A stretch of 64,000 bases of DNA from Dipodascopsis uninucleata var. uninucleata. Taxonomy: Eukaryota > Ascomycota > Lipomycetes > Lipomycetales > Lipomycetaceae. The DNA is taken from the NCBI GenBank assembly GCA_030568195.1, contig JAJLTO010000005.1, positions 310,001 to 374,000 of the forward strand, read 5' to 3'. The notes beneath the pieces are model-generated. The model did no database searches, was not told where the DNA came from, and worked only from the letters and a program-made list of their open reading frames with translations. The translations under genes and the position numbers were made by a program. How positions within the stretch are numbered: position 1 is the first letter of the stretch; the number at the start of each line of letters is the position of its first letter. This document shows, piece after piece, positions 54,001-64,000 of the stretch.

Positions 54001-56628
54001 TCACTTTAGAGTATCAGGCATGTTCATTATGACAGCCACAATGGAAGTCCAACCAGCAAAGTGCTTAACTCCTTTGCCTGTACCGTCAGCCTCGTTATAT
54101 TGTTCCCACATGAAGTTAGATCTCACGTATTCATTATAAACAGTATCTATAATATCCTTACGTAGCCCCGAATATACATCACTAAGTAGACTTTGTAAAT
54201 TAGAGTCGCCTGAAGACATAGAATAGTAGTCACTCATAGATTTAAGCGCCAAGTAATTCATGTTTATCCAGATACTACCTCGCCAATAATTTTCATCTTT
54301 ACCAAAATAAGGATCTCTTTTAGAAAGACTGCGAATGCCAAATTTAGACCGCAAACCATCCGCATCGACAATCTTGGATAAGAAACCAGTTTCAACCTTA
54401 TCCAGCGGAGCTATACCGAGTAGAAAAGGCATCAAAGACACATATCCTTCATGACACTCATGAACACGTTTGCCAGCAATTGCATCCCAGCCAAGATCGC
54501 AGTAGAGACCCTTTTCCGAGTTCCAGTGCAGCGCATCAAGGTTCGCTTGCAAATCTTGCAAAATTTGATCGTATTTTTCCAATTCTCCGGAAGAAGCATG
54601 CATAAACTTCGCGACTTTCTTAATGGCACTCGCCATGCTCCCAATCCAAGCCATCAAATCTACATGCATCTCGGCAGGGTGAGGAATCAAAGATCTAGGA
54701 TAATCGTCCAAACCAGATGTCAGACAATGTCGTGGAGTTCTTCCGCGCCATCTATATCCCTCTCTCCAATTAGGTGGGTGACCATCGCTATCTTCAAAAT
54801 ACCATGCTCGAATGTCAGCCGACTGTGTCCTTCTGAACCAGTTGAAATGCTCCACTAGCCGGGGATAAAGCTTCTTAAGAGCAGCACGAGAGAGCTCTGG
54901 TGAATGAAAATAGGCATCACGAATCTTGTCCTCGGAGACAAATGTCACCTCAGGCTTATCAAATACTGTTTCAACGTGTTCGTAGAGCTCCTCAGCCTCA
55001 GCTTTACATCCAGCTTCAGCAAAGTCAGCAATAGCAATAAAAAGCGTTGGTGGATTAGCGAAAGTTGGGAATTGAACTTGAAATTCTTCGGGAACCTTGC
55101 TACGAGCCTCAGGGCCAAGAATTTGCTCACGGGCAATCCAACCATCATCGTCCATAAGTGCGAACCAACTCTTCATGATCTCAAAGGCTAACCCAGGATC
55201 CCAGCGAGCAATTGGTACAAGATGGAAGCCTTCGTCCCAGTAAAACCCACGAGGAAAAAATGGACGCGAAGGTACAGCAGTGAAGAGTTCGAAAGGTCCT
55301 TCTTCATGTGGACTCGGAGTTACTCTATGTTCCCAAAACTGTTCCTCCTCTTCATCGTCGTAAGAATTCTCCGATCGGTCTACAAGAGATGAACCATAAA
55401 AGTATCCAACACCACCCATAAGGTCGGACACAAGCTTTTTACCGAACGATTTGTATTCAGGATCCGAATAGCTTACAGAATGCTCAAAAGTCGATTCGTA
55501 ACGTTTATCGAAATCATTAACAACATTTTTAATTTGAGTAGCTATATCGGTTTCGGTGGGGACTTGAACATTAGGACTACCAAACACGATATCAAATTGA
55601 AACTCTCCCGCAAAAACGCGTTGTATGAAATGAATATTACCCTCTGCCTCATCATTGTGCATATTAAACATGAAAACTGGCGGAGGCATATCGTCACGAG
55701 CAAATTCGCGCTTCGCGGCATCCACCTGGCCCTGCAAAATATTCATGTAATAATCTTTGGCATGCCACATGGTACCTTGCTCGACAAAAAGAGATCGCAT
55801 ATGAATGTTCTGACTGGGATATCTCTGGGAAAGAGAATGCTTGGCAATTGGATAAGTATTTGAAGCAGATCCTTTAGTCACAACCAGTCCAAAATCTCCA
55901 ACATCTTGTGATTCTCCGCGGAATCTGAGAGTTCCGCTATAACCATGGGAATTGTACGGATCCACTCGCCAGCTGCGAGCAAAGCCGTCAAGACCGAAAT
56001 AGAAGACCACTGAAGTCACGGTATGCGTACGCTCGTTCTCATCGTCTGACCGAGGTACACCTCGCACTCGCAAAACCCATTCCGGAGAACTGTCGTTGCC
56101 GCTTGCCCAAGAAGGATTTTTGACGAGCTCAGTGTAAATGTCCACCTTATTTGCTACATCGTGCATAACTTGTCTACCACCGACTCTTGGATCGAATTCC
56201 GTCCATCCGTAACCATCCATTTCATCACCCTGCTCACAGCTGTGGCGGATTTTATTAACACCTCGAAAGTCGTTGACGTTGTACCACATAAGACCGGAGA
56301 AGAAGGAGTTGAGTCCTCCTCGGGGCCGCATGCCATAGTATAGATTTGATCTGTAGGGACCCCACTTAAGCGATTCATTTGTGACCCGTGAGTATTCGGA
56401 TTGCAGAATACGGACTGTGCTGCTTTCACAATCTGCTTCAAGATTCAGTTCGAAGTCATCGTCAAAGTAATCGTCTAGTGACTTTCCATCAAGAGATGAT
56501 TCAAATCCTTCAACAGGAGATGCCAATATCAAACCAGCCAATATCGTGACGATACCTATGCTAGCCCATACTAGTTTTGGTAATCGCCGCGATCTAGCAG
56601 ATAGAAGGCCGCTGCTTTGTTTGGCCAT
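54001..56628 (-). CDS. CWH41: Mannosyl-oligosaccharide glucosidase I (GH63)
   Basis: A single exon encodes 875 aa. It is a type II ER membrane protein: short Arg/Lys-rich tail, then a transmembrane helix at about residues 17-37. The GH63 N-domain follows (WGPYRSNLYYGMRPRGGLNS, CEQGDEMDGYGWTEFDPRVG), and the (alpha/alpha)6 catalytic domain contains FPRGFYWDEGFHLVPIARWD, FANPPTLFIAIADFAE, and the C-terminal WRGSIWINMNYLALKSM and KHFAGWTSIVAVIM. It removes the terminal alpha-1,2-glucose from Glc3Man9GlcNAc2 right after transfer to protein. It is divergent from the TPT transporter gene. Confidence 0.95.
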   Translation of the reverse strand: MAKQSSGLLSARSRRLPKLVWASIGIVTILAGLILASPVEGFESSLDGKSLDDYFDDDFELNLEADCESSTVRILQSEYSRVTNESLKWGPYRSNLYYGMRPRGGLNSFFSGLMWYNVNDFRGVNKIRHSCEQGDEMDGYGWTEFDPRVGGRQVMHDVANKVDIYTELVKNPSWASGNDSSPEWVLRVRGVPRSDDENERTHTVTSVVFYFGLDGFARSWRVDPYNSHGYSGTLRFRGESQDVGDFGLVVTKGSASNTYPIAKHSLSQRYPSQNIHMRSLFVEQGTMWHAKDYYMNILQGQVDAAKREFARDDMPPPVFMFNMHNDEAEGNIHFIQRVFAGEFQFDIVFGSPNVQVPTETDIATQIKNVVNDFDKRYESTFEHSVSYSDPEYKSFGKKLVSDLMGGVGYFYGSSLVDRSENSYDDEEEEQFWEHRVTPSPHEEGPFELFTAVPSRPFFPRGFYWDEGFHLVPIARWDPGLAFEIMKSWFALMDDDGWIAREQILGPEARSKVPEEFQVQFPTFANPPTLFIAIADFAEAGCKAEAEELYEHVETVFDKPEVTFVSEDKIRDAYFHSPELSRAALKKLYPRLVEHFNWFRRTQSADIRAWYFEDSDGHPPNWREGYRWRGRTPRHCLTSGLDDYPRSLIPHPAEMHVDLMAWIGSMASAIKKVAKFMHASSGELEKYDQILQDLQANLDALHWNSEKGLYCDLGWDAIAGKRVHECHEGYVSLMPFLLGIAPLDKVETGFLSKIVDADGLRSKFGIRSLSKRDPYFGKDENYWRGSIWINMNYLALKSMSDYYSMSSGDSNLQSLLSDVYSGLRKDIIDTVYNEYVRSNFMWEQYNEADGTGKGVKHFAGWTSIVAVIMNMPDTLK

Positions 56629-57308
56629 AGAAGTGATACTCCAACTGCTCTAATACTACTATTTGCTATTTTATTACTATAACTATTCTGATAATAGCTC
56701 ACTTTTGCTTAGTGCCCCTTTACACCTATTCTACTTCTACTTACTGTATCTCTTTCTGTAATATCAATTGCAGGCTATTCGAAGTAGCTGATCCAACTTT
56801 GAGCTTGCCAACATTTACTCTTTCCTTCTTGTATCTCTCTATCGTGTCAACTATCAATTCTTGATAATTATCTAGTTGTGACCGTACTAGCTTTTTTGTG
56901 CCTTGACTATGCTATAGCCCTATATGACACTTCAGACGGACAGGCATTGCCAGGTCATTGCATTATATATCAATGGGTAAGGGTATTCGCACGTGTCGAG
57001 CAGGTCTCGTTCCTGATGATAATTTAGTCGCGTGAGGCAGCCGTACAAGTGCATTGTAAAACCCCTTACGCTGAGAGTGATTTAGTTTCTCGTTTCACCA
57101 CAACTGAAAGGACGGTAAATTTTATTGCTACAACCAATTGGCAACGCAGATTCACTGATTATTTGTCGTCAGAAGCTGTTTAAGTACAGAACTGCGTCAA
57201 AATCGGCGCTTTCATCAGATTGAGGGAGTCAGGTAATGTGCAGTATAGATATAAAAAATCATTAAATCAAGATAGGTGAAAGATATAGAAGCTCGAGAGC
57301 CACATATA
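56629..57308. promoter_or_regulatory. Divergent promoter region CWH41 / TPT transporter
   Basis: About 680 bp between the two divergent starts. No defined element was recognised. Confidence 0.4.
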
Positions 57309-58889
57309 ATGGGTTCTACTCTGACACAGCAGCCATCGCTATCTACGCTGCTAGGAGGCCTGGCTAAGGCTAGTTTCAACAAGGACAGTAGTGAGGGAGC
57401 TATTGGCGGAAAGATGATCTCTGGACTTAGCATGGGCTCATCAATCACAGGGCTCAGTAGTGGCAGCAGCGCAACCACTAGTGCATCTCCTGGAGCTGGC
57501 CTGCCTCTTGAATCCCGCGATCGACGAGTCAACAAGAATGGAAATCCAGTATTATATGTCTTGTAAGTATTGCATTTATTTCTTTAAGATATATATACTC
57601 TTAGAATCGTCTCTTGGTTCTCTTTGCAGCCCATAAAATGATATTACCCAAATTGTTCGATGAATCGCGCACTGTGACTAACACACCACATACAGCGCCT
57701 GGATGACAATATCGTCGTTTGTAATCCTGTTTAACAAAGCAGTTCTTTTCAATTCTGAATTCCGTAAGTAGTTTTAAGAAGAAATTAACATAGTTCTACA
57801 ATATTGTGATATTATCTTAACAGTTCCTTTTCGCACTACTAACATGGCGTGTCAACAGCTTATCCAATATTTCTCACTACATTTCATTTGACATTTTCGG
57901 CCTTAGCAACACGAATTTCAGCTCATACGACAGATCTCTTTAAAGATCGTAATCTTTTTTTATCTCGCAGGGTGTATTTTCAACGAATTGTTCCTGTCGC
58001 GCTGTTTTACTCCTTATCACTTGTATGTAGCAATAAGGCTTACATTTACCTTTCGATTTCATTCATTCAAATGTTAAAAGCTACTACACCGGTTTTTGTT
58101 TTTGTGATTTCATACATTCTCAAGGCAGAGACATTTTCGCTGGATACATTATTGAACATCTGGATCATCGTATTTGGAGTATTTATAGCATCTATAGGTG
58201 AATTGAATTTCAATCTTCCGGGCGTATTTTTTGAGCTTTGTGGTCTTACTTTTGAAGCTATCCGATTGGTTTTGATGGCCAAGCTTCTGAATCCTCTAAA
58301 AAGCCAAGCTGCAGATGCGCTTGATTCTGTTTATAACAAGCGCTCTAGGCAGAATGCTCCTATGGATCCTCTTGTCTGTCTTTACCATTTTACCCCAATT
58401 TGTGCGGTAATCAACCTTCTTTTGTTTCTGTTTTCTCCGGAGCGGTCTGAGCTATCTTTGGATGCTGTTAATCGAGTCGGATTTGGGTTGCTATTTCTAA
58501 ACGGATTAGCAGCGTTTGTGCTCAATGTATCTGTTGTCGTTCTCGTTGGAAAGACGTCATCCCTTGTCTTGACGCTGTGTGGCATTCTCAAGGATATCAT
58601 CCTAGTATTGATATCTTCTTTGATTTGGCGTACAGCGATCTCTCGGCTACAAGCGATTGGATTTTGTATCTCGATCATTGGACTCTTTGGATATCGAGTT
58701 GGCAGGTCGCCTCTCTTCATACTTGCACGTGCTGTTGATCGGGAGGGATTCAAGAGATATTACTCTGCCCTTTCACTGAAGTCTCGTAAGCGTCTAATTG
58801 GTGCAGTATCAGGCTTATGTTTTCTGTGTGTATATGCAACTTACCACTTTCAGGGTCAGTCTATCATTCCAGTCCCAGTAATGATATGA
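57309..58889 (+). CDS. TPT-family (triose-phosphate/nucleotide-sugar) transporter, 3 exons
   Basis: Exons are 57309-57562, 57696-57763 and 57859-58889, 1353 nt giving 450 aa. After a Ser/Gly-rich cytosolic N-terminus of about 75 residues, about ten hydrophobic helices follow. Family motifs are WMTISSFVILFNKAVLFNSE, FPYPIFLTTFHLTFSALATR, YLSISFIQMLKATTPVFVF and KTSSLVLTLCGILKDIILV. The exon 3 acceptor at 57858 was chosen over the nearer CAG at 57826 because only it restores FPYPIFLTT and it follows a TACTAAC branch site. These fungal homologues sit in the Golgi or ER. The substrate cannot be read from the sequence. Confidence 0.9.
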
Positions 58890-60022
58890 GACGATGAGCT
58901 GAATCATCAATTTAGTTTTTTATTCCTTCATATTTTCTGGTGATAATGGGTATATGGTGTTTTAAAATTGTCTTCAAATGGGTTTTCTTTGCTTTGTATG
59001 TGTTTATAAACAGTTTCTCGATGGTACATAGTTTCAGAATCAGTTAAAAATCGGTTACCGAACAAGCTTTCGTATGTTTTTTTTACACTTTCCTCCTTTA
59101 GCAGCTTGTAATTGATCTTTCATGATCGCTTTATAGCTTGTCACATTCCTTTCACGTTAGATCTGCGTTTATATATTATATCTATAATCTATGATGTGGC
59201 TTCTGAACCTCAAGATGACGCAGTGTCCGTATCTTTACACTTTTCTCTTCTATTACAAATAACATGAGAGGCACATTCCAACGCAATTTATACCTTTTTC
59301 TGACTATTTGTTATTTGGTAGCCATTATATATTGCCTTGTCTGATCTTTACTGCCTCTACCATTCTCATAATCCTACTTGGCCCTGAAGAAAATCAGTCA
59401 CCCATTTACTTGAAATATATCAGGCTGGATTCTAGAATTCTTATTTATGATATCAGACACTAGCCTAATATCTATCAGAGGTTCTCATTTTCTTTTTTGT
59501 TAAAGCGATAGGAATGTTCAACCTATGGATCAAATCGCATGCGATGTGGTTTCATACTCATCTCTCAGTCCCCGCATTGGAGTTAGCGGACCGTAGCTTG
59601 CATATTCGTATATTTTGGTATTCAGTATACTGACTATAGAGTTTGCCTCATTAAAATATCGGTTTAGGGTAATAACTAAACTGGTATACATGAAATAGGC
59701 AGTGGTCAATTAGATATCATTGGCAGAATAGGGTAACAATAAGGGTTTGGTAGTTTCGGTATTGGATATCTAACAGGAAGATTATTCACTGCTTTGAGAA
59801 GAGAAATCCGTTTATCTCGACTGTACTAGATTTGCCTTCTTATGACAATACATATGTATTGACTGTTAGCACAATCTAGTAATATTACGTTTAATCATTA
59901 AAATCAACATTCTGAACCATATAAAGTAGCTTCTGAGTTGCTGTTTTACTGGTTTTGTCTAATTTCAGCCATCTTCATCAGATCTTAAGTAGGAGTACAA
60001 AAGAATAATCATTCAAGATAAA
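58890..60022. other. Intergenic region TPT transporter / VPS68
   Basis: About 1.1 kb of AT-rich sequence between two plus-strand genes. Nothing recognised in it. Confidence 0.35.
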
Positions 60023-60550
60023 ATGTCGAATCCTGGAGAGAGCTTATTCAGACTGCCGATTCCATTGCCATCGCTACCATCTTCGGCAAATGTTAGAGCT
60101 GCTGGTGTATATCTGTCAGGTGGTCTTTTTGCGCTAGGTTTCTGGTTCTTTTTAGACTCAGCTATCTACTCACACTCTTACAATGCATCCATAGTTCACA
60201 TTAAATTCGTTGATTGGATTCCAGCCATTGCTTCTATTCTTGGAATCATTGTCATCAATTCTATCGATAAAAGTAGACTACAATCTGATTCTTCTTTTTC
60301 ATTTGGAGGAACTAACGTTGCTTGGAGAGCACGATTAGTGCTCTTCATGGGATTTGCTCTACTAGCCGGAGGATTTGCGGGTAGTATTGTTGTTTTGACT
60401 CTTCGATACATCGTCCCTCAGTATCCGTGGCCTACAGTTTATTTTGGTATTTCTAACGTCATTGCAAATGGACTGTTGATGTTGTCATGTGTTGTTCTCT
60501 GGGTTTCACAGAATGTTGAGGATGAATATTCCTACAACTTAGCCTTGTAA
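60023..60550 (+). CDS. VPS68: Vps68/TMEM50 family vacuolar sorting membrane protein
   Basis: A single exon encodes 175 aa with four predicted membrane helices: GVYLSGGLFALGFWFFLDSA, WIPAIASILGIIVINSI, ARLVLFMGFALLAGGFAGSI, and the last beginning VYFGISNVIANGLLMLS. The short N-terminal cytosolic region, HIKFVDWIPAI and the C-terminal WVSQNVEDEYSYNL are typical of the UPF0220/TMEM50 family, which includes yeast Vps68. Vps68 acts with Vps55 in endosome-to-vacuole traffic. Length fits the family. Confidence 0.92.
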   Translation: MSNPGESLFRLPIPLPSLPSSANVRAAGVYLSGGLFALGFWFFLDSAIYSHSYNASIVHIKFVDWIPAIASILGIIVINSIDKSRLQSDSSFSFGGTNVAWRARLVLFMGFALLAGGFAGSIVVLTLRYIVPQYPWPTVYFGISNVIANGLLMLSCVVLWVSQNVEDEYSYNLAL

Positions 60551-61488
60551 AACAATTATGGCGTCCAATAGAGCATTAATACTTATTGTCATTTCGTGAA
60601 AATGCTCGATGATATTTTATACAACTCATACATACATTCTTTTTTTCTTTTTGCTCTTTATCTTACTGTTCTTTGTTTATTATATTGCGTTGTGCCTTTT
60701 TTACTTCTTAATAGTTTGGTTTTAGTTGGCTGCTTTTCATATGGATAGACTACGAAGATGATTAATGGTTTTGATAGCTGGAAGCACGAAGTTAGCGTTA
60801 TCCATTCTTTTAATGCTCGTATCATATATAACATCTATATAGCTCCTTTTTACTAACTTTGGAGGGCTAAGAAGAGAAAGACAGTCGAGAGAACAGCGGT
60901 GCGACAGAATTATATTGGCGGGAAACCAATCCTTCAAATATCTAAATACATTTAAGTGACTGCCAACTTACTACCACATCTTGTATTTGTGATATATGTA
61001 TAGTCTGATGTTTTTTGTTTTACTTTGAGTTATTAGGATTGACTTTCTACAATATATATAGTGAATGTCATATTATGACCTCTACTATTCTTGAATACTT
61101 AACCAGAGATTAGTTGCCATAGGTTCATGGACCAAATTAAATAACAATCGATATCGAGGTTATGGCGGATAAAATGAAAATTTTAGAATCCTATCATGAT
61201 TTATTAATAAAGAAAAATTTGGCAACTATCGAGGATATGTTTACTAATATTTCTATGTATTTCTGTATATACCAACTATGCATTGTATAAGCTTTGCTTT
61301 TTCTTAATACCACTAAATGATGAAGGCATTGAAGTCTCTGGTCAATCAGTATTTCATATTCAGACACGTATGGAATTTAATTTGGCTTATCATTAATTAA
61401 TTATGATAGACTGCTAAGTATTTATCTTAGTCCTACATCATCAACAGAAACTTCTACTTAGATGCATTTTAGTTCATGAAGATAGCCT
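60551..61488. other. Convergent 3' intergenic region
   Basis: About 940 bp of AT-rich sequence. Nothing recognised in it. Confidence 0.35.
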
Positions 61489-63228
61489 TCATATTACCAA
61501 AGACGTATTCGTTGACTGATCTTCGTAGTACTCTTCTATAGGAATACGCATGACTTTGTTTTGGTATGCAGAAGGCGTTATTTCGACAATCTCAGTTCGA
61601 TCAAACTCAAGTTTTGGAATATCAAATGGCAGGCAAGCCATCAGATAGCCATATAATACTCGCAGAACGCTAACATGGGCAACGATCAAAATATCATTAG
61701 GAATGCGCTCCATTTCCAAAATCACTGGCTCTAGTCGCACGGCTAGATCGTGATACGACTCCGCCCGTGGAAATCTGTGTCTATAAGGATCTTTCTCATG
61801 CGCCACAACATCCTCAGGAAACTGACGCTGAATCTGATCAGGAGCCAATCCATCACACATTCCAGGATGCATCTGTGAGAGCTGCGGTCGCTGATAACAT
61901 TTATATCCTAGATTTGCAAATTCGGATACCGTTTCAGTTGTTCGCACCCGGGTAGATGTCCAAACCACAAGTTCACGTTCAGGAGTTTCATAACCTTGAG
62001 CCGCTCTTGCCTCATACTCTGCATGCCTATGCGCTAATAATGTATTTGCAAGCTTCTTGGCATATTCTCTTCCAGTGTCAGATAAGTGAGGATCAGACTT
62101 GTATACAGGACGAATCTCCGTAGATGGTCCAGCACGGGCGAAGTATACACAACCGGCTTTAATATGAATGTTCATCAAATAGAACACAATTCTATTAGCC
62201 AAATATCCAGAATTTAGCTTATTTACAAGTATCCTTTCACCAGCATTGAAAAGTTTGATGTATGCACTTTCTGACTCCTCCACAGTCTCATAATGTGGTA
62301 TCTTGTCGTTGATTCGACGGAGGTAATCTTCAATAGCGTCCTTTTCCTGCCAACCTACATAATCTGGAGATGAGATCTTAACACTTCTAACATTCTCCTT
62401 GATAATATTCCCATTATTACAAATAGATTCTATTTGAATCGTACGTATACCATGCTGATTAAACTCTTTCACAAGAGCTTTGCGACCGGCAACCGTAGGA
62501 TTAACTGCATCGTAAATAGCGACCTGTCCGCGGTCAATATCAAAGAACTTAAACACATCCTGCTTACATGCCGCCATAACTTGCTGCCTCATAATCACCG
62601 TTGAAGGAGACGCATTAACAAGGAAATAGTCATCAGGTACGTCAGTATTGGGGTGTAGATAAGCTCTGCGGTAATCGCCTAAATGAAATGCATGAGTTTT
62701 TACACCAAGCCAACGAAGATATCTAGTGAGCGAGACGGCTATATGAGTCTTTCCTCGAGCAGGTAAACCCACTAAGACAATACATATCTTTCCCGCATGG
62801 AAAAGTCGGCCTGACTCTGTAGAATAAAGCTGTGCAGGAGACAAATGCGTAGACGAAAGTTGATCATGAATACCATCGATATCAACCGACGTAACCCGTC
62901 TTCCCAAAGTGTAATTTGCGCTTGGACTGCTGCTGTTACTGCTTCCACTACCCAGACTGAATGCACCACCTGATGCTCGAGATACCGTGCTTCGTGCCAT
63001 CATGCCGGAATTAAGATAAGATTCCAGTCCACCAGTGATAGGTGACGTTGCGAGATCTGCATGATAGGTGGATAATCCTATATTCGTTCCTGGAGGAGAA
63101 AGCGAGCTAGAACCTATTGACTGCGATCTGGTGGAAGAACTAGAACGATTGTCAGTTTCATCTTGAAAAGAGGCGATGGACGAGAGTGAAGGCGAGGGTG
63201 AAGGTGAGGAATCCGAAAGCGACAGCAT
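61489..63228 (-). CDS. PFK26: 6-phosphofructo-2-kinase with inactive-looking bisphosphatase domain
   Basis: A single exon encodes 579 aa. The Ser-rich N-terminus of about 140 residues is a probable phospho-regulatory tail. The kinase domain follows, with Walker A GLPARGKT (154-161), YLRWLGVKTHAFHLGDYRR and FFDIDRGQVAIYDAVNPT. The C-terminal histidine-phosphatase fold is present, but the catalytic RHG reads RAG: Ala366 replaces the phospho-acceptor His (codon at 62131-62133). The acid Glu of the usual EINAG motif reads Gln452. The second His is kept (VAHVSVL, His518). The enzyme should make fructose-2,6-bisphosphate without degrading it, like baker's-yeast Pfk26, where the same His is Ser. Confidence 0.93.
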   Translation of the reverse strand: MLSLSDSSPSPSPSLSSIASFQDETDNRSSSSTRSQSIGSSSLSPPGTNIGLSTYHADLATSPITGGLESYLNSGMMARSTVSRASGGAFSLGSGSSNSSSPSANYTLGRRVTSVDIDGIHDQLSSTHLSPAQLYSTESGRLFHAGKICIVLVGLPARGKTHIAVSLTRYLRWLGVKTHAFHLGDYRRAYLHPNTDVPDDYFLVNASPSTVIMRQQVMAACKQDVFKFFDIDRGQVAIYDAVNPTVAGRKALVKEFNQHGIRTIQIESICNNGNIIKENVRSVKISSPDYVGWQEKDAIEDYLRRINDKIPHYETVEESESAYIKLFNAGERILVNKLNSGYLANRIVFYLMNIHIKAGCVYFARAGPSTEIRPVYKSDPHLSDTGREYAKKLANTLLAHRHAEYEARAAQGYETPERELVVWTSTRVRTTETVSEFANLGYKCYQRPQLSQMHPGMCDGLAPDQIQRQFPEDVVAHEKDPYRHRFPRAESYHDLAVRLEPVILEMERIPNDILIVAHVSVLRVLYGYLMACLPFDIPKLEFDRTEIVEITPSAYQNKVMRIPIEEYYEDQSTNTSLVI

Positions 63229-64000
63229 CGCAGTCGACGGTTAATAATCAGTGGCTGAGATAATTTCTCCGTTTTTCCTGCTTATGTGAATATGAGGACC
63301 GGCCGCTATGAGTTACAGTACAGAGGGGCGCAATAGACTAACAGATGCAATGATTTGGTTGTCAAATCACGTTTGTTAAACTGAAAATTATACCACGAGA
63401 TAGATCGATAACGCGCAGCCGAGCACTAAGCATATCACAGCCCGAAATGTGAGTATATTTGACGGACAGAGTTACTGCGAGCAGAAACTAATACGATTGG
63501 GCAAGGAAAATAGACAAGACGCTTATAGATCTTATCGAGAACCAAATGGCGGTAAAGGTGCCTTACCACATAAAATTTGGTGATACTGAGAATGATAGGA
63601 TTGAAGATACGATTCGAGATGCGGAGGTTTCGGTTAAAAGAGCTCAATACTGTTTTTGTGGAGTAAATGTATTTTTCCCTTTTCTCCTAAAGTGAGACCG
63701 ACCAACTGTAGGTGGGATGGATGGACTAGGGATTTTTTTTTGCGGAGCATACAGATAGCAGGTATTGGCTGATCGGTCTGAAGGACAACAACGAAATTCC
63801 TTAGCAGCGCATGCCTGCATATGCACACTAATAGACCGAACAGAAATACAGATACATTTGAGATTGATCGATGTGATCCACTACAGGCATATACGCCGAG
63901 CATAGAAAGATGCATTTCTACAGCTTTATTTACACTGTATTTGCGTATGCGTGGATGCAGTAGATTAGGCTTGCATCTGTGCGCGCACTTTGACCTCATC
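63229..64000. other. Upstream region of PFK26
   Basis: About 770 bp to the right edge. Short frames inside have no family signal. It probably holds the promoter and 5' UTR of PFK26. Confidence 0.4.

Noticed and set aside
57827-57858. Nearer CAG acceptor for the last exon of the TPT transporter
   Set aside because: It leads to an early stop. The CAG at 57856-57858 follows a TACTAAC branch and restores the family motif FPYPIFLTT.
63634-63999. 121-codon minus-strand frame at the right edge
   Set aside because: No recognisable domain or clear coding composition. It is more likely part of the PFK26 upstream region, though a gene cut by the edge cannot be fully excluded.
1-64000. Transposons, LTR or virus-derived elements, CRISPR arrays, rRNA genes, telomeric or centromeric repeats
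   Set aside because: Looked for reverse transcriptase, integrase, transposase or capsid motifs, long direct or inverted terminal repeats and tandem arrays. None were seen.

Overview
The window is nuclear chromosomal DNA of an ascomycete fungus. It has AT-rich intergenic sequence, compact genes, and short introns with GTANGT donors, CTAAC-type branch sites and YAG acceptors. It also carries fungal orthologues such as CAF16, SLD7, a GCR1_C-domain factor, VPS68 and a PFK26-type enzyme. Homol-D boxes (CAGTCACA) lie in front of all three ribosomal-protein genes, and an ERI1-type nuclease and many introns have been kept. This fits Taphrinomycotina or an early-branching, intron-rich budding yeast. 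The sequence alone does not settle the genus. I see no mobile element, CRISPR array, virus-derived element or rRNA.

Layout. 1-5.6 kb: a coiled-coil gene cut by the left edge, mitochondrial glutaredoxin GRX5 (-), and a very acidic, SIM-bearing protein (+). 7-13.4 kb: LST8 (+), NatA catalytic subunit NAA10 (-), tRNA-Ala(CGC), and a multi-KH RNA-binding protein (+). 13.4-16.2 kb is a long gene-free stretch before an unrecognised Ser-rich protein ending in a CAAX box (CIIS). 19-24 kb: a GCR1_C transcription factor (+), an SDT1/PHM8-like HAD nucleotidase (-), and an unrecognised low-complexity protein (+). 25.4-27.3 kb: divergent ribosomal genes uL2/eL42 sharing one promoter. 27.9-42.3 kb, mostly minus strand: a Ser-rich protein, a mitochondrial PPR protein, Elongator subunit ELP2, ERI1-like exonuclease (+), aconitase ACO1, and CAF16. 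42.6-53.5 kb: splicing factor HSH49/SF3B4 (+), TDP1 (-), an SDR-fold protein with a ruined active site (-), SLD7 (-), uL23 (+), farnesyltransferase beta RAM1 (-), dolichyldiphosphatase CAX4 (-). 54-63.2 kb: glucosidase I (-), a TPT-family transporter (+), VPS68 (+), and a PFK-2 whose bisphosphatase half has lost its catalytic histidine (-).

Common themes. Several genes serve sugar and energy metabolism or its control: ACO1 with a CCAAT cluster upstream, PFK26, the GCR1-like factor and LST8. Two act on ER N-glycan synthesis and lie side by side: CAX4 and glucosidase I. Three are ribosomal-protein genes with a shared promoter code. RAM1 is the enzyme expected to act on the CAAX protein encoded about 35 kb away.

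Most exon structures were assembled by hand from splice signals, reading phase and family conservation. Where I give exons, the phases add up to a whole number of codons. Nothing here looks like a novel defence or mobile system. The best leads are a natural Gln56 in eL42 (expected cycloheximide resistance), the degenerate SDR with a 14-nt microexon, the kinase-only PFK-2, and the prenylated orphan protein.
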